Positions 46,079 to 56,817 of a DNA stretch of 64,000 bases are shown here, in pieces. Position 1 is the stretch's first letter, and the number at the start of each line of letters is the position of its first letter. Source of the stretch: Chrysaora quinquecirrha (taxonomy: Eukaryota; Cnidaria; Scyphozoa; Semaeostomeae; Pelagiidae). Both the position numbers and the translations under genes were made by a program. The DNA lies in NCBI GenBank assembly GCA_014526335.1, contig JACTAT010000014.1, positions 753,250 through 817,249 on the forward strand, given 5' to 3'. A model generated the notes under the pieces. It worked only from the letters and a program-made list of their open reading frames with translations, had not been told where the DNA came from and made no database searches.

Positions 46079-46654
46079 CTGGGGACATGTAGTGTGCATT
46101 TTTCAAGGTTCTATAGGGCATGTTTTCAAAAATTTTCCAACCACTTTAATCCCACAAGCCCCCTCTGGAATCAATTTGCTTCACCTTCCCTGCATAAGGA
46201 CCCCCATCTAACTGAAATCCTACGGGCCCCAGGCGTTTCAGTTACCCCACTGATATATAATGAACCTAAGGAGATTCAACCGTTTGCTATGTTACGAAAT
46301 TGAAAGAAACTTTAATCTAAAAGAAACAATAAACTTTGCAGGCAATAATAAAACAAACAAGGAATAAATATAAACACGGAATAGTAAATAATGGGTACAT
46401 ACCGGATTATTTTGCTAATTAATTTCAAATATAGTGTCAACATTAAATGAGTCCTTACGATCGAGTTTCATCTTTTATATACTTGCTTATCCAATCCTTT
46501 GGTCTTCATAGATATGTTACCATAAATCCATCATCCTGCCAGATGCAAAGTAGAAATATTAATTACACTTTCCATTATCTATTGTAATTTCAATTGGAAA
46601 AGAAAACTTGAGCCCCAAAAATTAGATCATTGGACCATACCTATACATATCTGA

Positions 46655-46870
46655 AGCTCTGGCAAAACGATAGCAATTGTTGGTCAAACATATGAAATTT
46701 GCTTTCGAACAAATGTTTGACCGTTTGGCCACGTCCAAAAACATTGCTGCCAAAAACACAAACATTTGCATCCAAAAACAAGTTCAAAAACATTTTGTTT
46801 GATGCAAACAAAAATGTTGGACGAGCAATGTTTTTGGACGTGGTCAAACGGTCAAACATTTTTTCTAAAG
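46655..46870. mobile_element. Shortened palindromic MITE, GGCCCTGGCCAAAC family
   Basis: The interior GACCGTTTGGCCACGTCCAA is mirrored by TTGGACGTGGTCAAACGGTC. The centre is a long hairpin built of CAAAAACA / TGTTTTTG words. Confidence 0.65.
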
Positions 46871-46919
46871 AAATTTTAAACCATCTACATAGAGTATACA
46901 CTTGAAACGTCCGATGCTT

Positions 46920-47165
46920 TAGAAATGTTACTGTTGTCTCTCAGAAACATTTGCGTGTCTCTGTAGTACCCTGTACTCGGTCCCAGACCCTTGTATTTGT
47001 ATATAGATCATGTAACCTATTGTTTAGTTCAGTTGTGATGTGACTATGCCATGAGTGGTCTATGTGCCCTACCTCTATAAAATGAAATACAACAGTCTCT
47101 TGCTACAAATTTTGTCACGCGCCACAAAGTTTCCGAGGTGGTAAAACTGGGAGACACGAAGGGGA
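46920..47165 (-). repeat. Second copy of the 2644-2760 repeat, interrupted
   Basis: The reverse complement matches 2644-2760 on both sides of the element at 46962-47094. Confidence 0.55.
46962..47094. mobile_element. 133-bp TG...CA element with perfect 5-bp TSD
   Basis: The element begins TGTAGTACCC, ends ATACAACA and contains TATAAAATG near the right end. Perfect GTCTC duplications lie at 46957-46961 and 47095-47099. The features fit a tiny solo LTR/TRIM-like insertion. It interrupts a repeat whose uninterrupted form is at 2644-2760. Confidence 0.75.
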
Positions 47166-47207
47166 CATCAATATTGTAGTACCCGACCTTTAGCTTTCAA
47201 CAATGCA

Positions 47208-50200
47208 CTAAATACTAGAGGAAAAACTCACCCAAGTCCTTAGCTGTGTCAATGCAGTTTTAGCAATAGATCCAGTGGACATTCTACGAGCATGATGAAA
47301 TGGTTCAGTATGTGAAACATCATTCTTTTCCACTTCTTGATCTATTGAAGACTTTCCAAACGTTGAAAATTCTTGCGACCAAACTACTCCGCGCTTACTT
47401 TGAGTTAACGGTTGTTTCTGTTCGCGCGCGCTAACAGTTTTATTCTTCGACGGCTCCGGCGGTGCACGATCACACGGATCAATATTTTCAGAGTCCGAAT
47501 AGATTTGTTTCTTCACACATTGTATTGATTCTTTTTTCGGCTGGACTTTCTTGTGTAGCAAAAGGCTGTCTCTTTTAGGTTTAAAAGATTCAAGAACCGG
47601 TTCACCTTTGTTTAAAAACAAGTTATCCCTTCGCGGCTTTAGGGGAACAATAGCGGGTTGTTCACGATGAACGGCTAGCGTTTCTCTTCTGGGCCGATAA
47701 GCATCAATTGTGATAATTTGTTCCTTGTTTACCGCAAGCGTTTCCCGTCTCACATTCAAAAGTCCAGGAACCATTGGCTTGCTAATGGACTTGATATTCA
47801 TAAGGGGCGCGCGAAGTTCGGGCTTCGCTTTACGACAAGCGGTCTCAGTTTGATCCTTGACGCAGGGAATTGGTTTCATGTCTGCGTCACTGCTTGTAGG
47901 CCCACTGCCGTCATCACTTGACCGCACGTCACTATCACTTGTGCTTATTCTATTAGACTTTTTCGAAGCCCGTCTTTCCGTCATAGCGCGTTGAGGATTA
48001 TTCCGTCGATCAGTAAAGGGCGTAAAGGAAAACCTCCGCTTATGTTCTTCAGTATCAGGAAGCTCTGTAGAACTGTTACTCCTCCTTCTTTTGCTACTCG
48101 AACTGAAAGGCGTTTTACGCAGCTTCCGTAAATCCGGCGTGCTTCTTTTAGACAAAAATCCAAAACTCGGTCTTCCAAAACTCGGGCGGCGGAATCGTTT
48201 TCGCTTTTCTTTCGTTAATTCATAAGACGGCACATCGTTGTTTTGCTCCGCGTCGACCGAGTCCGGCGACATATTATCCGCAAGATCTCCTTCTGTGAAT
48301 AGTCTCTTTTTCTCTGGGGTGCTCAAGAAACGATGGCCTTCTTCTTTCTTGAAAAGATCATCAATGCTCTCGGTAGATCGACTATCTTGGCTGATTTTCC
48401 GTTTCAACGGCGTCGTGCTTCCTGCTGGGCTGTCGGTTGTTCTAAGCTGCGAAAATAAAGAGGTACCATGGAATCAAGAAATGGCATAATGCACTATGAG
48501 AGCACCCAAGAAAAGATTAGAAATGTCACAAATTACAGCAGAAAATGCTACTCAGTTAATCCCCGAGCTGGACATGGATGTTTGCTCGTGGGGACACTGG
48601 CACCCCTCTCATCATCCGTACACCCACACTGGATTGCTGCCGCATTTCTACCCAACAGAACCGACCCATGACATCCATTCTGCATCGCTAGCTATCGACA
48701 TCACACAACACCCTGTAATATAATGATTGGCATGGCTCGCCCAACATGGGTAGCTGCCCTTGACGGGTCTTGCCCAACCACAACCCGCTTCTTGTCACGT
48801 CACACTTCCAATGCCCACATAAAGGATTAAGTACGAAATGTAGTACCGCATATAATGCAAAGTAATGTAGACAGTTTACATATGTATATGTAGAATGTTG
48901 CATATTTTGCCCACTGAATGATTTTTGATTGTTTGTTGCCTTCATGCATATTGTTGTTTCTATGTTGTATTTCTCTGTATGAGGGAAGGGGGCTGATTAA
49001 CGAAAGCAGTGGCTCGTCGAAGAGATAAGGTGTTTTGGCGTTGTGGTCTAACCAAACAATCTCGTGTTGTCAGGAGTTTAGTGAGGTAAACAACGTCAGA
49101 AAAGTAGTTCTTTTTGCTTGAATGGAAGAGGCTCTCAGATGAGAAATCTACAACGAAACAATGGATGCGACAGGCATTCGGTAAACAGTGTTCTACACTG
49201 AAGCCTTTATGTCAAATATACACTAATGAATGTTGCCTTCGGAAGTTGAAACCAGTAGTATTTTACGCAAGAAAATATAAATAAATAGCTAACCTTTCTG
49301 CATTGCGGAGTAAACGGTGGAGTTCCAGGGTATTTTTTTCTAAACTGTTGCAATAAAGAAAGACACACAAGCTAAATAAAACTCGACTAAATATTTTCCA
49401 TAAACATTTCTTTTCCTTAAAAAGAAGCCTTAAAATTTTAAATAACAACAGATCCAGGCAAAACAAATAAATGTTAAACTCCATCAGTATTTACATGCAA
49501 CTTTGATAGAAATTTACTAATATATCTTGATTTTGTAGCATGCGTTCTGATTCTACAGAAGGGACATGTAAATGACTGAAGACCATATTCTAGTGTCAAT
49601 ATTTTGAAAATTTTACAGATTTTTCCACTAGTGGCATACCACAATAGATGGGATTCGAACCTGGACTGCATGATCAGAGAGCCAACGACGTTTCCACTGA
49701 GCTATAGAGCTCAATGAAATCGCCGAGTAACTCTCTGAGTCATACAGCCCAAGGCTCTCCTCCGTTTGATTTTTGTGTTTCGGCTATGTTGAGCCTTCTT
49801 CAGCACCATACACCATTCATGAAAAATATGTACAAATATGTATTACTCGGCGATTTCATTGAGCTCTATAGCTCAGTGGAAACGTCGTTGGCTCTCTGAT
49901 CATGCAGTCCAGGTTCGAATCCCATCTATTGTGGTATGCCACTTGTGGAAAAATCTATCCTAGTGTTCGCCATTCATGAAAAATATTGACAATTTTACAT
50001 ATATAACAACCATGCTTTAGAGCCATTGTGAAAAAAGTGCCTCTGCAACACGTTACCCGATTGTAAATATGAAACAGACGTATAGGTGTTTTTGTCAAAA
50101 GAACTTTGAAGTAAACAGTGTATGGTTGTTGGAATTGACTTTGAAGGATTAGGATTTTCTCTTCAAATCTAGCGCAAAAATGTGAGTATATTTCAATATC

Positions 50201-53200
50201 TAGACAATTATCTAGACCATGCCTTATCGCCTTTCCTCAAAACCAGAGTTTGAAAATATACGCCAGATGGCCAAGATTAACCTGACGGTGGTTATAATGA
50301 GAATTAATATGTTTCAGTTTCAATTACAAATCTGCGTATCAACCATTTGACGGACTATAGTCTTTTGGAATAAATTGCAAGAAACAGCGGAAACATTTTT
50401 GGACATGATCAAAAGCTTTTGTCCTGTGACACTCCTCAGAGTATGAACGTCAGAAACAGACCAAAACAAAAAAGGCGAAATTTATAACCAGATACGAGGG
50501 TGGTTTAAAGGGGTTGCATATTCTCCTATCCCCTTGAGAAAATCCCCTTGTTCCCTGGAGTTTTGCAAGCATATTGTTCAGATTGATAATCAAGAACATT
50601 GATTTGAGAATTTTACCTGATCCCTATTTCCCGATGTTCCCTTGTTCCCTTTTAATTTTGGTCATGTTCCCTTCTTCCCTTTTAATTTTGGTCATGTTCC
50701 CTTGTTCCCTGGATACATTTCGCGTGTTCCACAGATACGGATCGAAATGCACCAGTCAGAAAGTGAAGCTGAATGGGCTTTGGAATCTGTCCACATCAAA
50801 ACCAAAGGGCCAGTTCTGTGTAGACAGAAAGAGTTCGTATTGAACTTTTGAGCTCTTCAATTAATTCTGTTGGTCTTTCCGCTGTATCCGGCAAGCTGAT
50901 TATTTCACTGATTGGTGCATTTCGATCCGAATTTCGGTATAAATTCTGACTTTTTTGTTTCCGTCTGTTTCTGACGTTTATACTCTGAGGAGTGCCAGAC
51001 GAAAAAAGCTTTCAAGTACTGTGTGTCCAAAAATGTTTCCGCTGTTTCTTGCAATTTTGAAGTTTTGTACTGCTCAAAGACTATTCTTTTACAATAGCAT
51101 TGAACAAGCAGTCAAAATTCAACAGAATATAACAATTAACCGAAGATGAACAGAATTCAATAACTTACGTCATCGAGAAACTGCTTTTTCATTGGATGGT
51201 TATCTGGCATGTTCAGCACTTGGGTATAAAGCTCGGCTAGTGCATCATTGGTGTTTTTCAAAGTCTCCGAATGATACGTCTTTAGGTCGGATTGTTGACA
51301 GTAGACTTTTGGTGTCCTTAGTACATCATGATCCTACACATGAAAAATACGAGAATCTTAAAGAACAGCACCGAAAATTACCACTGACCCAGCAATGTGC
51401 TGTTTATTGTAATCGGAAACAAAGCACAATGAAAAAGTTTTCACTGCGAATGATGGGTGGGGAATGCAGGGTGTGACATATAAAAATGTAGAATGCATGT
51501 TATGAAATAAGGTATAGGCAGAAAGATATATCTTGACAAAAGTACTGAAATCTACAGAATTGTTTTTCAGATTGATTTGTTAAGAAAAATGTACGCTCTC
51601 CAATATACAGTCACCTCTCTGTAAAGCAGACGTCTTCGGGACTCTGGATCAATTTGATTCAAAATTCTCTTTTAGGACAAAAAAGTACTGTCGGTCTCAA
51701 AGATGTGTCCGTTTCATAGTTGTGTCCGCTTAAGAAACGGTGATTCAGTCGTCCAGGCTGTACTTAAGATTTTAAAAATAGCCTCCGTGCAATGGGAATA
51801 GGAAGAAGAAAGGGAATAAGACAGCCAGAGGTATATCGAAGTTTTAATGACGTTTTGATGCCTGAAAATAATCATAGAGCCACTGAATCAAGAGCACTAA
51901 CAACAGTCGTAAAATTACCTGAGGCTAATGCACTAACTGACCTGACAACGACTGCACTACGCCTGTTTTTGTTTCCGCTCAAAAATACGGGTATACTGAC
52001 CTTGTAATTTTTCGATTTCTGCCTTGGATTGAATATTTCTTCGGGAACCTGCAAAAACATCACAGAGAGTAATTTCGGAGTAACATCTTCGAGTGTAACG
52101 TCTAGGTTGTGTTAACAGGGGTACGGTTTCAACATAAAAAGATCTGGACCCTTTTTAGTTCATTTGGGCGTTCTGTTGAAATTGACAAGAGAACTGTCTT
52201 GCGGCACTCATTTAAGTTCACCGATCCGCACCCATTTGGGTTCACATAGGAAACCTTTCGCCTCAAAGGATGACTCACAACTTTTTAACAACTACAATAC
52301 AGTGCATTTTGATTAACTGAACCCTGATTAACCAAAACTCGATTAACCGCACGGGTTTCTGAATGTGTAGATTTCCATTTCCGAACGACTTACTGGTTAT
52401 CCGAACAACTTCGGACGAATCTCTTTGTCTGTTTCAGCCAAAAGTTGTTAAAACAGGACATTCCCAATTGACCGGTACTCCGGCAATCCGGCATATCCGA
52501 ACGAATTTAGAAATTAATTCTGAGGTGTTCGGATAATCGAGGACTGTAACAGTGTTAAGTGAATCCAGAATGGAAAAATCAAGTTCACCTTGAAGACTTG
52601 GTTCGCATTTTCTATTATAAACTCAATTATGTCTGTCAAAGGCTCCAAGCTGTCGCTGTAGTCAGTCAAACAGGAGATTTTCTACGAAAAGAAATGACAA
52701 AATTTCACGATAACTGAATTTTCAAGGTTTCTAAGAGAATGATCATATATTCGGAGAAGACGTTATTTGGTTAATGGAAGAGAAGAAAATTGATAGCTTA
52801 CATCTCGTTCATATTTATTGTCCTACGAATCATGTGAAGGAAGCGAATTTCCCAAGTCCACACTAAAAACTTTTATGTATTTCATGTATTTTATATGGGA
52901 AATTTTCATCCAACTCAGGGTGAGATCTCGCCTAGGTGGGATAGCCAACCTCACATATGAACCCAATCGTATTTTCATGTGTGAACATTGCGAGCAAACC
53001 ATTAGTCTACACGACTTCCCTTCAGTTAGATATCCCATCTCAATGGCATCAATGAACTATCCAACCTCATATGAACAGCCTTAAGTTGCCTCAGGTTGCT
53101 TATACATATAAACAAGCACTTCATTGTCATCACGAGGAGATGAATATTTACAGGAAGGCTTGCGTTTGAGTTTCGGCGGAATTTCTAGTTCAAGGTTGGG

Positions 53201-56200
53201 TGTTGTTGCCTACTTTAAGCATAAAGTACAAGGAGAGAGGGGTAAATAATGCAAGAACCCGGCTAAAAATTTTCTCCCGTTCATTCTCTGGAATGTCTAT
53301 ATCATACCGTTTTAGCAGCAACGTTTGGAGCAAATACAACAGCAAGGTTCTTTGACGTCATCAGATTGATGGTATTTTGAGAAACCATGTGAAGTAGCTC
53401 GACCAGCTTTTGGAAGAGGATGCGATTCAAAGGTGGCAACATGAGAGACAAAAGTTGCAAGGCTTTTAATCTCTTCTTGAATGACACAGATGCATTCATT
53501 TCTGAGGGAAAAGAGAAAGAGTCTTTTAAAATAAACAATAGCAACCATCATTAAAGGTGCTGTAGCGTCGTGGTGTAATCCAGCTGACTCGTGGTGTCAG
53601 AAGCTCAGTGTGGTCACGGCCCGAGCCCAGCCACGGTAGCGTCACGGCCAGGGTCGAGGTCTCGATTAGTTAACCTACTACTGAGATCTTAGCAACTGGC
53701 GCTAAAACACCATTTCACCTTCACCTATTTCGGTTTGATTTTACTAATCATTTTACATCCTCAATTTCAGTCACACAGAGCCCCTGATTGTAGTTTGCGA
53801 CGTTGTACTCAATCCTGCGTCAGAAAAAGTCCATTCAACAACAAATCAGAAGTGAGTGTTTTGCACGGTTAATCCTTCAAGCAGCCAGTGGTTGCAGTCA
53901 CTCGCAATATGCGGTATCTGCAGCTATTCGCTTTGTTCTGCATCTCCTCCTCCTTGCTGACATACGACTTCTACAGAGGAAATGGGAATGACTTTCTTTT
54001 CATCACAATTTAATGAGGTGGCATCTGTACTTTTCATGATCTTCTGGGATTACAAGAGCAGGGTTTCACATTTCTTGATAATCGTGCTGACCATCAGGGC
54101 ATTTAATAGACCTGATGCTATTGTTCCAGTGCTGTTGGCTATGTCAAGCTGCTTGAAGGAGAAAAGGCCACTATAACAGATCGGATATAGTGACGGATCT
54201 ATTACATGCGTTTGGGAAGAAGAAGAAGAACCAAAAAACTGATTAAGAAACATCTTCAAATGATGAGAAGCAGAGAAGACAGAATAATTTGAAATATTTT
54301 TACTAATATTTCGTCCTGGTATACAGGGCTTCTTCAGAGCAAGTTAAAAGAGCATGCACTAGAATGTCAAGCTGTTATGAGGCTGTACTTGTATGATGGT
54401 GTAAGTACGTCAAGCTGCCCTTTGTTAAAATGAGATTAATGAGCATCAAAAAAACAAGTGAACTAGGTTTCACAAAACTGCAAGCAGCAATGGAGAGTCA
54501 GATAGATTATTGGAATTGAACTCACTATTTCCTAAGAGGTTTGCAATTAAAATATGCTACTCATCAGTGTTGTGCATGCATAGAAGACTTTTAACAGTTG
54601 TAAAATGTTTAATGCTAACCTAGTGTTTTACCTGCCACCTGTTTGTAACAAATATAAAGAGAATTGGTGAGAAGAGGCTCTGGTAATTCTGCAAAGAACT
54701 GCTTGAGTATCGTAGCAAGATCATGTGGGCTGTATGGCTGATCAGTAAAGTCAACTAACTGTCCCTTATTCAGCAAATCTTTGAGATCCTCTTGTCTTCT
54801 CTTATTGCCAGATATTCTGAACAGACCTTCCACATCAGTGTCTGAAAAAATCAATGTATAAAGGTCAGTGTAGCCAAGAGGGGGGCAGCTGGGACATTTC
54901 CCTGAGGTTTGCCCCTCTAAGAGCATGTAGTTAAAAATCTAACTTTCTAAACATAACTGGTCTTTTTTGACATTCACTGTGCAGCGTCTTATACTAATCT
55001 GAAAATATGTTGAATTAAAGATAATGACCTTTAAATCATATAGAATACTCATTTGTTTTCATTCCTGGTGAAACTTGATTTGAACTGACATATTATAGCA
55101 TATTCTTGTATATACAGTATAGTAGGGTACATTTATATTTACATGTTCATTTTTGAGATTTTGTTATGAGTTTGGATGTACCTTTTCTGGAATTTGGTAT
55201 GAATATGGGTACACATTTTGTTACTTTGGTTGCACATCCCTACCCGCAACTAAGTCAAGTACCCACTGGGATCCCAAAGATTATGTGAAGCACAATGACA
55301 AATAGTTAGGCAGACTTATGGTCTTAGCTGTTTGATTATTTTGAATGATATTTCAAGAAACATTGGCTACAGCAGTGTAACCTTAGTCTTTGCCTCAAAT
55401 AAAGTCTTGTAAAGTATAAGTGTTAATACAAAATTTACAATATTTAAACTTTGCTTTGCACCTGCTCAATCATCTTGGAAAAGCGTGTTCTTGAAATATA
55501 AAGGGTGTTGGATCAAGACATGTTCAATGGAAAACAAAATATCAACTACAACTTACAATTTTTCAAGTGTTCAATCATCTTTATGGCAACTTTAACTGCA
55601 CCTTCGTTTAGTTTTCCTCCAAACACACAGTTTTCTGTAACACAGTGTAAATAGGGTAAATGAATTACATGTTTGATAAAAATAACAGAACACAAAGCAG
55701 TTCAGTGGAATGCATCCATGCCTCTCGTGGATTTTCATTTCAAGGGATCAAAATTTCAAATCTGGCCCAGGCAATTCTTGTGAGATGCCAGTAGTTTGGA
55801 GCCAGACTGCTTACTTTGTTGCAAGCAACTCTAGGAGTACAATGCCAGTTTCAAGTGGAAATTTTATGAAATACTGCAATTTCGACACTAAGACTGCAAG
55901 GAAAAAATACCCATCAAGTGCAACTTTGATTTTTTCGATATTTTTGGAGTGTAGTTTGCAAAGTAAGCAATCTGGGTTGGGTTGGGCGGGCATCTTGAAT
56001 TTGCATGATCTCTGTTTTCCCAATAACAAAACTTGCAATTTTGTGACCTACCAAATTTCAGCTGGATATTAATGTTTCTTTGTTTTCTTTACAAAGCAAT
56101 AAGCAAAACAGATTATCTCATAAAAACGCGATTGCTCCCTAACTTCGCGATTGCAACCTCAGGCAGTCATGTCATCTAATTTTTAGAATAATCAATTGTA

Positions 56201-56817
56201 GGAGAAAAAAGACCAAACTGCTGTGTGCACGTTCAAGGCCCTAATTTTGTCTATCTTCTTTCCTCTGGCTTTGTCAACCTTCACACACGTGCAAGCAAAT
56301 TTCACTTTTAACACTGCACTCGATTCAATGCAGTGATCGTTGAAAAAATACTTGTCTGATTAACTTTTGCCTACATCTATTTGGAGTAATCGTGATCAGA
56401 GGGACTGAAGGAAGGGCGAATACTAGTCTAGCAATATTCAAAGCATCTTCCAAATCCAAACCTGTCGAGAAAATTTGATTGGCCTAAGCGTTGACTCGAG
56501 CGCCTAGTTTAATCTTCCAGTAAACAAATTAACTAAATCAGACAAAAAGAATCGCAAATGTACAACAAGCAAACATCGAAAACAGTATAATTACCTTTAG
56601 AGTTGCTTTTGAATAATTTTTTATGTGATTTCTTGTCTTTTCTTTCGTGATTATCCCCATCAAGGATGGCATCCTCGCAAGATTTCGAGCCAAATTCACT
56701 TCGAATATTGGTCAAAACATAAGATTCTCTGTCGATGTCTAACAGCTCGTCAAGCGAATTCAAATCAAGCAGCTGGGTTAAGAAACTAATGCAGATACTT
56801 GAAATTTGGTTCTGCAT
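47208..56817 (-). CDS. ARHGAP19-like: ARHGAP19-like Rho GTPase-activating protein, nine exons
   Basis: Exons are 56595-56817, 55557-55634, 54632-54841, 53308-53501, 52589-52681, 52001-52048, 51169-51333, 49294-49339 and 47208-48446, giving about 764 residues. The RhoGAP domain spans ~75-240: Arg finger GLFRISGN with Arg109, LKQFFAELPEPLL, LLSLMLPPLNR and NLAVVFAPN. ARHGAP19 is singled out by LPPLNR (human LPPPNR), the short FII..NQVFK segment and NDALAELYTQVLNMPDNHPM (human ALRELFQHVHDMPES). Human ARHGAP19 acts on RhoA in mitosis; that role is not shown here. The C-terminal exon is far longer than in human (~494 aa). It is basic, with RRPSFGRPSF and four ~20-residue RR(E/D)xL repeats. Exon 8 needs one base fewer in its A7 run (49333-49339) to keep frame. 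A strong donor at 47222-47231 means the true C-terminus may lie in a further exon. Confidence 0.88.
49617..49956. repeat. Inverted pair of tRNA-like sequences (114-bp arms, one mismatch)
   Basis: Arms 49617-49730 and 49843-49956 are reverse complements at 113 of 114 positions, around a 112-bp spacer. Each arm contains box A TAGCTCAGTGG (49869-49879 in the right arm) and box B GGTTCGAATCC (49912-49922). The T stem does not pair, so a working tRNA is unlikely; it is a SINE head or tRNA pseudogene. The words CCATTCATGAAAAATAT occur both in the spacer and after the right arm. It lies in the ARHGAP19 intron between exons 7 and 8. Confidence 0.85.
50335..51095. mobile_element. ~760-bp foldback element in an ARHGAP19 intron
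   Basis: The left region (TTGCAAGAAACAGCGGAAAC ... ACACTCCTCAGAGTATGAAC) is the inverse of the right region (GTTTATACTCTGAGGAGTG ... GTTTCCGCTGTTTCTTGCAA), with arms of ~120-150 bp. The centre contains two to three copies of TTCCCTTTTAATTTTGGTCATG (50648-50701). No coding capacity seen. Confidence 0.7.
52300..52546. mobile_element. 247-bp pogo/Tigger-like MITE with TA target
   Basis: CAGTGCATTTTGATTAACTG at the left and GATAATCGAGGACTG at the right are inverted relatives. TA flanks both ends (52298-52299 and 52547-52548). The CAGT...GATTA(A/T)C terminus is typical of pogo/Tigger-class DNA elements. It lies in an ARHGAP19 intron. Confidence 0.75.
53555..53727 (+). mobile_element. tRNA-derived SINE-like repeat, well-preserved copy
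   Basis: Full-length copy of the 8829 family: AGGTGCTGTAGCGTCGTGG start, ATCCAGCTGACTCGTGG, body with CCACGGTAGCGTCACGGCC, and CCATTTCACCTTCACCT end. It lies in an ARHGAP19 intron just upstream of exon 4. Confidence 0.75.

Noticed and set aside
49843..49956. Functional tRNA gene in the inverted pair
   Set aside because: Box A and box B are perfect, but the T stem fails after two pairs and no acceptor stem forms.
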